DNA of 58,458 bases from Clostridia bacterium (GTDB lineage Bacteria > Bacillota > Clostridia > Oscillospirales > CAG-272), in NCBI GenBank assembly GCA_017503325.1, contig JAFVTI010000017.1:1-58458 (forward strand). The letters are read 5' to 3'. Below are positions 27,486 through 36,085 of this stretch, one piece after another (positions within the stretch are counted from its first letter, which is position 1; each line of letters begins with the position of its first letter). The position numbers were made by a program, and so were the translations under genes. Below the pieces are notes generated by a model, which was not told the origin of the DNA, did not search any database, and saw only the letters and a program-made list of their open reading frames with translations.

Positions 27486-28349
27486 TTGTATATAAATGTA
27501 GCGTATGTAGACGAAGAAAATCCGAATTTAGAAGATCTATCCGTGCCACTCCGAATCAACAACTGTGGGTACTATCGAGTACATACTACCCCCGTTATAG
27601 AAACCCCTCATCCCGAGGGCAGAAACGATTATCAGTTATTATATATAGCGGCAGGAAAGGGCGAGTTTTATTTTAAGGGTAGTAAAGAACCGACCATTGT
27701 TACCAAAGGCAATATGATTTTGTTCCGCCCGGGAGAGCCGCAGGTGTATTATTACTACGCTGTTGATAAGACCGAGGTATATTGGGTTCATTTCACCGGA
27801 TGGAAGGTGGAAGAATATCTCGAACGCTATGAGCTACCCCATGACGAAAACGTATTTTATACAGGTGTCTCTCCCGATTATCCTTGGATATACAATCAAA
27901 TGATACGGGAACTGCAATTGCAACGTGTGAATCACGAGGATATGATCAGCCTTTATATGCATCATATCTTTATAACGATCAACCGCTATATCAAAGAACG
28001 CAGAGAAACTAAAAACGACACCATCAATGATATTGAAAGAGCCGCGCATTATTTTAAGGATAACTATAACAAGCAGATTTCCATTGAACAATACGCAGAG
28101 GAACATTTGATGAGCGTGAACTGGTTTATCCATAGCTTCAAAAGCGTTATGAAAATGTCACCGATGCAATACATTATTTCATTGAGAATTGCTATGGCAA
28201 AAGGGTATCTTGAGAATTCAACCAAAAATATTGCCGAGATTTCAAACGAAGTGGGCTACGAAAATGCGCTGTATTTCAGTAGATTGTTCAGAAAGTATAC
28301 CGGCATGACGCCTACGGAATACAGGAAGAAAAGAGGTAAAGGTGATTGA
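27486..28349 (+). CDS. AraC-family transcriptional regulator of the galactoside operon
   Basis: 287 residues: N-terminal cupin sugar-sensing domain (NDYQLLYIAAGKGEFYFKG...GNMILFRPGEPQVYYYY) and a C-terminal pair of helix-turn-helix motifs (ISIEQYAEEHLMSVNWFIHSFKSVMKMSPMQY; NIAEISNEVGYENALYFSRLFRKYTGMTPTEYR). It starts with TTG at 27486, eight bases after GGAGGG; there is no in-frame ATG nearby. Divergent from the symporter operon with both promoters in a ~195-base gap, so it very probably controls that operon and perhaps itself. Effector is inferred to be a galactoside or product. Confidence 0.9.
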   Translation: MYINVAYVDEENPNLEDLSVPLRINNCGYYRVHTTPVIETPHPEGRNDYQLLYIAAGKGEFYFKGSKEPTIVTKGNMILFRPGEPQVYYYYAVDKTEVYWVHFTGWKVEEYLERYELPHDENVFYTGVSPDYPWIYNQMIRELQLQRVNHEDMISLYMHHIFITINRYIKERRETKNDTINDIERAAHYFKDNYNKQISIEQYAEEHLMSVNWFIHSFKSVMKMSPMQYIISLRIAMAKGYLENSTKNIAEISNEVGYENALYFSRLFRKYTGMTPTEYRKKRGKGD

Positions 28350-28448
28350 TTTGTGTTATGTAACTTTCAATTTGCTTTATGCCTTGCTTAAGTCAATGGC
28401 GTTTCCAATTATGTATTTTATCCTTTATGTGATAGATTTAATAGGTGA

Positions 28449-28742
28449 TCTACAAGCATGGCGTTGCGCCCCGGTAGATAGCGGTTAAGTGCAACCCCCA
28501 TCATCGCCAAGGGGTTAGTGTACCCTCTGCAAAATCATCGTGCATCTAAATTGGCCACACATGGCTTTGCATCTAAATCGGACACACGTCACATCATGAG
28601 TGTCTGATTTAGATGCAGGCACGAAAAAATGAGAAAAGCGGAGATTTCGAGAGATTTCTCCGCTTTTTTCAACTCTAAAGTTTTTCTAAATTTTGTAGAT
28701 GCATTTCGGGCATTACGAACCTGTAGACAGATTCGAACTATC
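28449..28742. repeat. Composite intergenic repeat family 1, copy B
   Basis: Same block order as 4641-5120: CAAGCATGG...ATAGCGG; CCATCATCGCCAAGGGG.TAGTGTACCCTCTGCAAAA; two CATCTAAAT motifs plus an inverted one (ATTTAGATGCAGG); a terminator hairpin (GAAAAGCGGAGA...TCTCCGCTTTTTT, about 28631-28670); ACTCTAAAGTTTTTCTAAATTTTGTAGATGCATTTC; and GTAGACAGATTCGAACTATCG. The gap 28350-28448 before it holds nothing recognisable. The promoter of the next gene starts eight bases after this copy. Confidence 0.65.
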
Positions 28743-28749
28743 GAAACGG

Positions 28750-28778
28750 TTGCAATATTCACATAATTGTGGTATAAT
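28750..28778 (+). promoter_or_regulatory. Promoter of the HEAT-like gene
   Basis: TTGCAA (28750-28755), 17-base spacer, TATAAT (28773-28778). It implies transcription starts near 28785, downstream of the longest possible ORF start, supporting ATG 28803. Confidence 0.6.
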
Positions 28779-28802
28779 GAAACCAGGAAAGGCGGTGACA
28801 TT

Positions 28803-29942
28803 ATGAAAAAAGAAATATTAAATGGGACTCGTATCCCTTACGAACTTTCCGTAGAAGAACTCAGCAAAATGTTATTTTCTCCTATTATGAAGGATTTTTC
28901 TCTTGCGTGCGAAGCATTATCCTACAAAAATGATGTCACTGCGTACGAGGCGATGAAGGCATTTATCAACGACAAGGATAAATATCGTAGACTGTATATC
29001 TTAAAAACGATTTTCCGTCATCCAAATGCCGCCGAGTTGGTTGATTTTCTTGAAAATGCGATTTCCTCCGATGATTTTCTGTTTGTGGAAAACGGACTGA
29101 TCGTTATATCAGAATACAAAATTAAAATTTCCGATTCCCTGTTGCTCTCGGTTGTTGACAAGCATTTGCCAAAGCTCTACACAGCCATACGCTCATTAAC
29201 CACACTTGAGATTTGCGACGAAAATTATACAAAGTTGGTAGCGCTTTTTACAAGAGCGGAACAATGCTCTCAAAAGGAATTTATCGGAGAAATACTTGCT
29301 AACAAATATCTCCCCTCCAAATCAAAAGAATTATTTGAATTATTCAGCTGCGATAAATTTGCAAAGATTAGATTATTAGCAATTACAGTTGCAAAAAAAT
29401 ACGGATCTAATCTTTCCGTTTTCTTATCTGATATGGACGGCCACGTTCGCAACCTTGCTATGAAATCTCTTAAAAACTTATCTTTCCTTGAATCCTACAT
29501 TCTCAAGTATCGCGTGGATATTTCCGATGATCTGGAATCTGCAATTATATATAACCCCAATAGTGAAGACCATTTATTCATTGAATACGATAAGGCAGAT
29601 GAGTTCTCACCATATATGCTTTCATTTTCATTTCAGCACGTTCACCTAACTGATGATGAAAGTGCAAAAGAATGGATAGATTCAATTTTAAGTGAAGATG
29701 TTTTTTCAATAGAATATTTTTGTGGTGAAGACCGACGATTTGGCGGGCAAATCAGCGCACAAGAATTGAGAAATTTATCATATGATTATTTAGAGCAAGA
29801 TACCGGATATTACGGTACAACAAAATTGTTTCAAATAGTCGATCACTTCAAGATTAGAGGCTGGAGTAGGAAAAACGATTTTGATGGATATTTTGTTGAA
29901 AAAGACAACACAATTCAGATAGATAAGCGATTCAAAGTATAG
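28803..29942 (+). CDS. HEAT-repeat-like protein, unknown function
   Basis: 379 residues, AT-rich compared with its neighbours. Residues ~20-240 are successive short helical pairs with the look of HEAT/ARM repeats (DKYRRLYILKTIFRHPNAAELVDFL; DKFAKIRLLAITVAKKYGSNLSVFLSDMDGHVRNLAMKSLKNL). The C-terminal third is different, mixed alpha/beta. No membrane segment, no enzyme motif. Start chosen by the promoter and the AAAGGCGG site. The gene stands between a full repeat-family-1 copy and a fragment of the same repeat just after its stop, suggesting it travelled as a cassette; that is inference. Confidence 0.72.
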   Translation: MKKEILNGTRIPYELSVEELSKMLFSPIMKDFSLACEALSYKNDVTAYEAMKAFINDKDKYRRLYILKTIFRHPNAAELVDFLENAISSDDFLFVENGLIVISEYKIKISDSLLLSVVDKHLPKLYTAIRSLTTLEICDENYTKLVALFTRAEQCSQKEFIGEILANKYLPSKSKELFELFSCDKFAKIRLLAITVAKKYGSNLSVFLSDMDGHVRNLAMKSLKNLSFLESYILKYRVDISDDLESAIIYNPNSEDHLFIEYDKADEFSPYMLSFSFQHVHLTDDESAKEWIDSILSEDVFSIEYFCGEDRRFGGQISAQELRNLSYDYLEQDTGYYGTTKLFQIVDHFKIRGWSRKNDFDGYFVEKDNTIQIDKRFKV

Positions 29943-30015
29943 CTACATAGGACGTGTTTGCAAGCCTAGCGAAAAAATCCGATAGAACGCGTAACCTTCC
30001 CCCATCATCGCCAAA
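29943..30015. repeat. Repeat family 1, left-end fragment
   Basis: CTACATAGG...TGTTTGCAAGCCTAGCG...CCCCCATCATCGCCAA matches the left block of copies at 4641 and 28449, then stops. It begins directly after the stop of the HEAT-like gene. Confidence 0.5.
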
Positions 30016-30039
30016 CATTCATTTCTCAAGGAGATTATT

Positions 30040-30861
30040 ATGAGCAACATCATTCTTCACGAATATCATATTCCCGTTCCGGGGATGCGCCGTCGCATCA
30101 TCTACCAATTCAGCGACGTCCATTTGAGCTTTGCGGATCAGTTATCCACGCCCGCGGAGCGTGCAGCTGCTGCCGAAAGAACGCAATTCTGGGTAGGCGG
30201 ACGGGTGAGCTTTGCCAAACAGCACCAAGAGCCGCACGACGAGTCCGCTCCGATTGCAGTAACCACGTATTTTGAGGACATGATGCAAGCCGCTGCAAAG
30301 GACGGGGACGCGCTGGTCATTGCGGGAGATTTGTTCGATCAGATCAGCCCCGCCGATATTCGTTGGTACGAAAATCGCTTTGCCTCCCTGCCCTTGCCGC
30401 ACGTATATGTCGGCGGCAACCACGAGCCGCTGACCTCCGTTCCGGACCAAGGCGCGATTGCGCGGATCAAGTCACCCTTGCAGCTGCTTGATCTTGGGGA
30501 TATGCTCATTGCCGGCTTTCACAATGCCGATCGCACCATCACCCAAGAGCATCTGAACGCTTTGCGTGCGCTGATCGCGCAGCCAAAACCCGTAGTCATT
30601 GCCATGCACATTCCCATTCAGGTCGCAGGAAACGTACAACACGCCAATTGCGACGATTACTTCCGTCTGAACCACGCACAAGCACCGCAGGAAAACGAGG
30701 AGTTCATTGATCTCATTTCTCAGAATGCGGGAAAGATCGTGGCAGTCCTTGCAGGTCATCTGCATTTTCTCAACACCTGCGAGCTGGCCCCCGGACTGAA
30801 GCAGTACGTCTCTTCCCAAGGCCTGCTGGGCAATCTGAATCGCTACGTGATCGGAAATTAA
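30040..30861 (+). CDS. Calcineurin-like metallophosphoesterase
   Basis: 273 residues with all five metal-binding blocks in order: FSDVHLS, AGDLFDQ, GGNHEP, AMHIP and AGHLHF. Binuclear-metal phosphoesterase of unknown substrate; no signal peptide, so cytoplasmic. AAGGAG precedes ATG by about seven bases. The head MRRRIIYQFSDVH is typical of small single-domain members. It stands alone, with a terminator-like hairpin about 80 bases downstream. Confidence 0.9.
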   Translation: MSNIILHEYHIPVPGMRRRIIYQFSDVHLSFADQLSTPAERAAAAERTQFWVGGRVSFAKQHQEPHDESAPIAVTTYFEDMMQAAAKDGDALVIAGDLFDQISPADIRWYENRFASLPLPHVYVGGNHEPLTSVPDQGAIARIKSPLQLLDLGDMLIAGFHNADRTITQEHLNALRALIAQPKPVVIAMHIPIQVAGNVQHANCDDYFRLNHAQAPQENEEFIDLISQNAGKIVAVLAGHLHFLNTCELAPGLKQYVSSQGLLGNLNRYVIGN

Positions 30862-30935
30862 TCGAAACGCCTGCGCAAAGATTACCCATAATCAAAATTG
30901 ACATCCAATCTGTATACAATCCTCTTGCACAGATA

Positions 30936-30970
30936 AAAACGACCCGTCGGTGAACCGACGGGTCGCTGCT
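30936..30970. terminator. Bidirectional terminator between convergent genes
   Basis: Perfect 12-bp stem CGACCCGTCGGT/ACCGACGGGTCG with a GA loop; TTTTTA on the minus strand and GCTGCTTTT on the plus strand. Confidence 0.75.
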
Positions 30971-30985
30971 TTTATCCTTCTTTTA

Positions 30986-32710
30986 TCATTCTTTTCTCTT
31001 CCATTCGCGCACGATGCGGATATCGCCCTTTTGCCAGGTCATATCCAGCACGTCACCCGGGCGCACCAGCACGATCTGCTCGTTCTGCTCGGTAAACGCC
31101 ACGCGATACACGTTGCCGTCCTCGCCCGTGATATACGCATACGTGACGCCGTCCAGCGTCAGGAATTGCACGTCTGCCACCGTCACGCTGCCCTGCTCCG
31201 TTTCCACAGGCCCTTGCGTATCCACGCCCGCGCCAGACAGCATTTTCAGATATGCCGATACCGCTTCCTGCTGCGTCTCACCGATCGCTACCATGGTATA
31301 CTGGCGCACGTTGACCAGCGCATACAGCTTGACAAGGCCGTTATTGTCCTTGAGCACCATGATATAGGTCGGCACGCCCGAAATATTGACCAAGGACGGG
31401 AAGGATGCCACGTATTCCTTTTCCTGCACCTCGCCCTCGGCTGCGTGCATAGCCGAATGCTCCTCCGCACCGATGACGGGATAGTAGCGGTACTCGCCCG
31501 TGCGTGCGTTGGACAGAATAAAGCCGATATTGGAGGCATCCGAGGTCACCGAGGTCACGCCCGTGAAATACCACACGTCATCGTCAAACATCAGATATCC
31601 AAAGTCATCCGTGGTCTGCTTGCAGCCCTTGTTTCCGATGACGCTGTTGATAAATCCGCCCGAATAAAGACCCTGCCAGTCGTATTTTTCGCATGCAAGG
31701 TCGCCGTCAAACACGATATCCACCCATTGCGGCACGTCCTTGACCTCATACAGCTCGCTGCTGCCGTCCACGGGATTGAAAATGATCAGCTCCTCGACGT
31801 CGTACGCACCGAACAGGCCGACGCGACGCGTATAGCACGAGATGCAGTAAAAGGGATTGCCCTCCTCATCCACCTCAAAGCTGACGTCCTGCAGATCGAA
31901 GATCTTGGTGGGATAGTCAAAGCGCACCTTGCGCATCAGATCGTCGCCGAAATATCCGCTCTGCGCATAGCGAATGCCGCTTTCGGCTTCATAATACTCC
32001 GCGGTATTGGCCAAGGTGTCTACCATAATGTAGCCCGGAATGCCGTTTGCGCGATTGCCCAGCCACTTGAAAAAGCCGTCGTATTCCAGATGCGTGATCT
32101 TGATCGGCTTTGAGCGATAGTTGATCTGCGTATAATCGTCGCTGACCACGTACTGCGACACCACGCCCGCAAGCGCGCCCAGCTTACGGTCACCCAGCAT
32201 GCGCGCGGAATTGGTATCCATGAGCGCGATATTGGTGATCTCTCGGGTCTCGGGCATATCCTCTTCAAACACGCGCTCCTCGACCGTGATCACCTCGGCA
32301 TACGCCGTGGCATTGAACACCACCGACGAAATGATCATACCAATCGCCAGCACCGCAAACGGAATGGCGATCAGCACACTCATCACGACCGAAAGTGCGC
32401 CCTTGCCAAACAACGTCTTCCAAGTAGGCGCGCCCGCCCCTTGACGTTGCCCGCGGAACAACCTGCCAAGATCCATATTCTTGATCGCGCGGCCAAACGC
32501 AAAAACGTCCAGAGCGCGCAAAGCAATGGCGATGCACAAAAGGCAAAATGCCGTAAAAATCCAGAACTGCACGCTTCTCGGATTGATCGGCGGCAGCACA
32601 AGGTAATAGTAAGCACCAATCGCGCAGGCTGCCAAAAGCAGGCGCAAAACAGTAAATATGACCGCATTCAGCTTATCGGGTGCGGCTTTTTGATCGGAAT
32701 TCTTAGCCAT
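30986..32710 (-). CDS. Conserved membrane protein with large extracytoplasmic domain
   Basis: 574 residues. Three hydrophobic segments lie in the first 140 residues (about 16-40, 48-70, 108-135); the rest is one hydrophilic, beta-rich region. It contains motifs I have seen in clostridial membrane proteins of this layout (VSQYVVSDDYTQINY; KWLGNRANGIPGYIMVDT; DDVWYFTGVTSVTSDASNIGFILSNARTGEYRYYPV), some database entries of which are labelled CvpA-like, a label I would not trust. The repeated theme of reading and displaying values suggests a sensor or wall-linked domain, but function is unknown. Single-gene unit with its own promoter. Confidence 0.8.
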   Translation of the reverse strand: MAKNSDQKAAPDKLNAVIFTVLRLLLAACAIGAYYYLVLPPINPRSVQFWIFTAFCLLCIAIALRALDVFAFGRAIKNMDLGRLFRGQRQGAGAPTWKTLFGKGALSVVMSVLIAIPFAVLAIGMIISSVVFNATAYAEVITVEERVFEEDMPETREITNIALMDTNSARMLGDRKLGALAGVVSQYVVSDDYTQINYRSKPIKITHLEYDGFFKWLGNRANGIPGYIMVDTLANTAEYYEAESGIRYAQSGYFGDDLMRKVRFDYPTKIFDLQDVSFEVDEEGNPFYCISCYTRRVGLFGAYDVEELIIFNPVDGSSELYEVKDVPQWVDIVFDGDLACEKYDWQGLYSGGFINSVIGNKGCKQTTDDFGYLMFDDDVWYFTGVTSVTSDASNIGFILSNARTGEYRYYPVIGAEEHSAMHAAEGEVQEKEYVASFPSLVNISGVPTYIMVLKDNNGLVKLYALVNVRQYTMVAIGETQQEAVSAYLKMLSGAGVDTQGPVETEQGSVTVADVQFLTLDGVTYAYITGEDGNVYRVAFTEQNEQIVLVRPGDVLDMTWQKGDIRIVREWKRKE

Positions 32711-32736
32711 AGGAAACCTCCCACGTATTTTTTATC

Positions 32737-32765
32737 AGTATAGCATATTTTGGCGCGCTTGTCAA
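32737..32765 (-). promoter_or_regulatory. Promoter of the 574-residue membrane protein
   Basis: Minus strand TTGACA (32760-32765), 17-base spacer, TATACT (32737-32742). Confidence 0.65.
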
Positions 32766-32802
32766 ATACATTAGAACAGATCGATCGGTTGGGAGGGTGC
32801 TT

Positions 32803-33300
32803 ATGAAAAAAAGAGGGCTTGCTTTGCTTATACTGTGCTGCTTGCTTTTGTCCGTCGGGTGCGCGCCAAGCTCCCCTGCCCCCGAGCAGGTGCTTTGCGC
32901 GCTGACTGATGCCGAGATCGGGCTGCCCACAGGACAGCTTTATCTTTCCCATGCCGAAGCGCACGAGGCTACGTACCTTTCCGATGACATGCTCTCCACG
33001 CTATACGGAAACGGAGAGCTGCCATGGCAGCTCTCCTTGGTGGAGGATTACGGGATATTTCTAAGCTCTGTGCAGCACCCCTGCGAATTTGCAGTCTTTG
33101 TTTGCTACTCGCGCAGCGACACCGACCAAGTGGCCACCATGTGCCACGCGCGCCTGGACGCGCTGCGTGCGCATTACACCGGCACGCCTTTCGCATCCTA
33201 TACGCAAAACGCGCGCGTGGCGGTGGTCGGCAGATACGTCCTGCTGATCGTCAGCTCGGACGCAGATCATGCGCTAAACGCGGCAAGAAGGGTGCTTTGA
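32803..33300 (+). CDS. Small lipoprotein, DUF4358-like
   Basis: 165 residues. A signal peptide with lipobox (LLLSVGC, Cys about 19) marks it as a membrane-attached lipoprotein. The body matches the DUF4358 pattern: an EFAVFVCYSRSDTDQVATMCHARLDAL segment, then Y.....ARVAVVGRYVLLIVSSDADHA. Start is ATG 32803, five bases after GGGAGGG; the earlier GTG lies in that ribosome site. Function of the family is unknown. Confidence 0.8.
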   Translation: MKKRGLALLILCCLLLSVGCAPSSPAPEQVLCALTDAEIGLPTGQLYLSHAEAHEATYLSDDMLSTLYGNGELPWQLSLVEDYGIFLSSVQHPCEFAVFVCYSRSDTDQVATMCHARLDALRAHYTGTPFASYTQNARVAVVGRYVLLIVSSDADHALNAARRVL

Positions 33301-33357
33301 TGGCTGCGGGAGCAAGCCCCCCGCCCTACAGCGTCATGCCGCAAGCGGCGAACGGTC

Positions 33358-33807
33358 CTAACCAAACAACGTGATCGCATAATAGATCACGCCCCAGAGA
33401 GCACCGCTGACGATACCGTACAACAGCACAGGTCCTGCAACCGTGAAGATCTTCGCCCCCACGCCCAGTACAAGTCCCTCGGACTTGGCATCCAGAGCAG
33501 GCGAGACCACGGCGTTGGCAAACCCCGTAATGGGTACCAGCGTGCCTGCGCCCGCATGCTTGGCGATATTGTCGAACACACCAAGTCCTGTGAGCAATAC
33601 GGCAAGAGCGACCAGCGTCACGGATACAAGCGTACCTGCGCTGTCCTGCTCCATGCCGCACACGTCACGGTACAGATACAGCAAAAATTGCGCAAAGGCG
33701 CAAATGCTGCCCCCGAACAAAAAGGCCTTGACACAGTCCTTTGCTACGGGAGAGTGCGGGGCATGCGCCTTGGCATATCTCTGATACTGCTTTTTATCCA
33801 TATTCAT
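33358..33807 (-). CDS. spoVAC: Stage V sporulation protein AC
   Basis: About 149 residues with four membrane segments. The sequence follows SpoVAC closely: MDKKQYQRYAKAHAPHSP at the start, FGGSICAFAQFLLYLY, SAGTLVSVTLVALAVLLTGLGVFD, HAGAGTLVPITGFANAVVSPALDAKSEG and GLVLGVGAKIFTVAGPVLLYG. It is part of the spore inner-membrane channel that moves dipicolinic acid and acts as a mechanosensitive channel in Bacillus. Here spoVAD and spoVAE are not adjacent, which is unusual. Start at 33807 (a second ATG is at 33801); GGAGAGG is about 14 bases upstream. Confidence 0.9.
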   Translation of the reverse strand: MNMDKKQYQRYAKAHAPHSPVAKDCVKAFLFGGSICAFAQFLLYLYRDVCGMEQDSAGTLVSVTLVALAVLLTGLGVFDNIAKHAGAGTLVPITGFANAVVSPALDAKSEGLVLGVGAKIFTVAGPVLLYGIVSGALWGVIYYAITLFG

Positions 33808-33875
33808 AGAAAACGACCGATCCTCTCCGGTCGGCAACGCGTGCCGACCAACGTCTGATACGTCAACAGTATGTG

Positions 33876-33908
33876 AAAAAAGCAGCCGCTTTATGCGGCT
33901 GCTTTTTT
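33876..33908. terminator. Bidirectional terminator
   Basis: A5 then stem AGCAGCCGC/GCGGCTGCT, loop TTTAT, then T6. It ends the minus-strand gene at 33914. Confidence 0.8.
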
Positions 33909-33913
33909 GTCAA

Positions 33914-34381
33914 TTACAGGTAACTTTGCATTCTCTCCACGTTTTTCTGCTCGAAATCGATCATGTCACGGCAAAGGCTCAGCACCTTTTCGGGCACGCG
34001 GCAGTTCTCGTTCTCGCGCAAAAGCTTAACCGATTCGGTGATGTTCATGTTGCTGCCCTCGATCACCATCTCGGCAAGATGCGAGGTGTCCGAATCCATG
34101 AGCGTATTGACCCCGATGCCGACTTTGGTGGTCATCTTTTGCCAAAGGCCCGCATCCTCGGCCTCGCCGCCGCATTCGCAAAGATACTGCTCCGCGCGCT
34201 TGGCGTACCCCTCGTAGCCGTCCAGCTGCGAGGTCAGATCGCGGCGCAGGTCGCTGTCCGCCACCTTGGGCAAAAGCGAAAGCAACGCCTCCGAACCCAT
34301 TTTTGCATTTTTATAAATTCCCTTGAGCAGCGCGGCGGCTTGACCGCTCTTATGCTCGGTTTGATTAACTGTTGTTTGCAT
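33914..34381 (-). CDS. Small helical protein, unknown
   Basis: 155 residues, almost entirely helical, with four likely long helices (SGQAAALLKGIYKNAKMGSEALLSLLPKV; LRRDLTSQLDGYEGYAKRAEQYLCE; HLAEMVIEGSNMNITESVKLLRENE; PEKVLSLCRDMIDFEQKNVERMQ), giving a four-helix-bundle, ferritin-like outline. No metal-binding EXXH motifs are clear. Start chosen at ATG 34381, four bases after GGAGGACGG; the longer frame has no ribosome site. Small bundle proteins of this kind recur in sporulating clostridia, but I assign no role. Confidence 0.72.
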   Translation of the reverse strand: MQTTVNQTEHKSGQAAALLKGIYKNAKMGSEALLSLLPKVADSDLRRDLTSQLDGYEGYAKRAEQYLCECGGEAEDAGLWQKMTTKVGIGVNTLMDSDTSHLAEMVIEGSNMNITESVKLLRENENCRVPEKVLSLCRDMIDFEQKNVERMQSYL

Positions 34382-34447
34382 ACCGTCCTCCAAAATGTTT
34401 TTTGCAAGATCAGTATGTCCCGATTTTCGCAAATTATGTAACGACGC

Positions 34448-34481
34448 AAAAGCGATCCGTCGTTTAAGACGGATCGCTTTT
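34448..34481. terminator. Bidirectional terminator after L-serine dehydratase
   Basis: Stem of about 15 bp (AAAAGCGATCCGTC and complement, loop GTTTAA region) flanked by A and T runs, four bases after the sdaA stop. Confidence 0.85.
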
Positions 34482-34484
34482 CAT

Positions 34485-35687
34485 TTAATGATTGACGTAA
34501 TGCTTGGCAAGGCCGCCCTCGCTGGTCTCTCGGTACTCGCTCTTTAAGTGAATACCGGTTTCATACATGGTTTTGACCACGGTATCAAACGGGATCTTAC
34601 TCATGCTTGTCAGGAAATTTGCCAAGGAGAGCGCGTTGATGGCACGCATGGCCGCCACCGCATTGCGCTCGATGCAAGGGATCTGCACAAGGCCGTTTAT
34701 CGGGTCGCAGGTCAGTCCCAGATGATGCTCCATAGCCACCTCTGCGGCATACTCGATCTGCTCAAGGCCCATGCCGAACAGCTCAGCCAGTGCCGCTGCC
34801 GCCATAGAGCATGCGCTGCCGATCTCGGCCTGGCAGCCGCACTCCGCGCCGCTGATCGACGCGTTGGTTTTGATGATGTTACCGATCAGACCGCCCGTGG
34901 CCAGTGCGCGGAAGATCTGCTCGTCCGAAAAGCCCTTTTGCTCCTGCATATATTTCAGCACTGCGGGAACGACACCACAAGCACCGCAGGTGGGTGCGGT
35001 CACGATCTCGCCACCGCTGGCGTTTTCCTCGCCAACCGCAAATGCATACGCGCAGACCAGGCGATTTTCACGCGTTTGCGCAGACTCGTCGATATGACGC
35101 TGGTTATACAGGTAATGCGCCTTGCGCGTGACGTGCAGTCCGCCGCCAAGCTCGCCCTTGGTGCGAAGTCCGCGGCCGATGCAATCCTCCATAGTCAGCC
35201 ACATATCCGAAATGTAATCCCAAATCTCGGGGCCCTCCACCATTTCCACGTAATCGGGCAGGCGCATGTCGTTCTGGGTGCAATATTCCGCGATTTCGGT
35301 AAAGGTGGAGTGCGGATAGATCGACTTGGTTTCAAGCGGCCCTTGCCCGTCAAAGAGAATGCTGCCGCCGCCCACGCTGTACACGCGCGCAAATCCGACC
35401 TGTTCGCCACCCTTGAACGCTGCAAAATCCACGGTGTTGGGATGCACGGGCGTAGGGCTTGTCTTATCAAAGATCATCTCGGTCTTATCCTCGCCAAGTG
35501 CCTCTAAGATGACCGCGTCGGTCATATGCCCCTTACCGGTCAGCGCAAGCGAGCCGTACAGCACCACGCGATACGCATCCGCATCGGGATATTGAGCTGC
35601 AAACTGCTTGGCCGCCTTGAAAGGCCCCATGGTATGCGAGCTGGACGGGCCTCTGCCCGCTTTATATAGTTCTCTGATGCTTTCCAT
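34485..35687 (-). CDS. sdaA: L-serine ammonia-lyase, iron-sulfur-dependent, single chain
   Basis: Deaminates L-serine to pyruvate and ammonia using an oxygen-sensitive 4Fe-4S cluster. 400 residues combine the beta domain (GPSSSHTMGPFKAAK at the N-terminus) and the alpha catalytic domain (TAPTCGACGVVPAVL, SGAECGCQAEIGSACSMAAAAL, HLGLTCDPINGLVQIPCIERNA), with the expected cluster cysteines. Start at ATG 35687, ten bases after AAGGAC; the upstream ATG at 35708 has no ribosome site. Monocistronic between its own promoter and terminator. Confidence 0.95.
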   Translation of the reverse strand: MESIRELYKAGRGPSSSHTMGPFKAAKQFAAQYPDADAYRVVLYGSLALTGKGHMTDAVILEALGEDKTEMIFDKTSPTPVHPNTVDFAAFKGGEQVGFARVYSVGGGSILFDGQGPLETKSIYPHSTFTEIAEYCTQNDMRLPDYVEMVEGPEIWDYISDMWLTMEDCIGRGLRTKGELGGGLHVTRKAHYLYNQRHIDESAQTRENRLVCAYAFAVGEENASGGEIVTAPTCGACGVVPAVLKYMQEQKGFSDEQIFRALATGGLIGNIIKTNASISGAECGCQAEIGSACSMAAAALAELFGMGLEQIEYAAEVAMEHHLGLTCDPINGLVQIPCIERNAVAAMRAINALSLANFLTSMSKIPFDTVVKTMYETGIHLKSEYRETSEGGLAKHYVNH

Positions 35688-35719
35688 AAACCGCACCGTC
35701 CTTTTCATTCTATAAGATA

Positions 35720-35748
35720 ATCATAGCACAAAAGGCTGTGCAAATCAA
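35720..35748 (-). promoter_or_regulatory. Promoter of sdaA
   Basis: Minus strand TTGATT (35743-35748), 17-base spacer, TATGAT (35720-35725). Confidence 0.5.
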
Positions 35749-35794
35749 GAGGGGCAGAGAGAAAAACGAAGAAATGATACTGTTTTGAGGGAGG

Positions 35795-36073
35795 GGGATC
35801 CCTTCCCTACGCATATGGCCACATAGTATTCCTCCCCTACAAGGAGAAAATATATAAAAGGGGCTGCCGACGGCAGCCCCTTTATTGTTGGGATATTATG
35901 TGAGGAAAATGTTTCCGTTCTTTTTTTGAGCAAGAAGCCGCAAAAAGAAGAACATATTTGCTACGCAAATTAAAGAACGGCGTTGAAAAGATTTCGCGCC
36001 TGCGGGCGCGACGAGGGCTTCGCGCCCTCGACCTGCGCAAACTTTTTAGAAAAGTTTGATCAAAACTTTCATC
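35795..36073. repeat. Repeat family 2, copy 1 (3' of the GH2 gene)
   Basis: From left: a decayed GTAGGGG-type element (TTCCCTACG...CCTCCCCTAC), a terminator (35857-35883, AAAGGGGCTGCC/GGCAGCCCCTTT), TATGTGAG.AAA.TGTTTCCGTTCTTT.TTTGAGCAAG.AGCC.CAAA, GC hairpins (GCGCCTGCGGGCGC, GAGGGCTTCGCGCCCTC) and AAACTTTTTAGAAAAGTTT-GATCAAAACTTTCATC. It ends 13 bases from the GH2 stop. Two further copies flank 45401-46131. No gene in this gap. Confidence 0.65.
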
Positions 36074-36085
36074 GATTTTGCGTGA

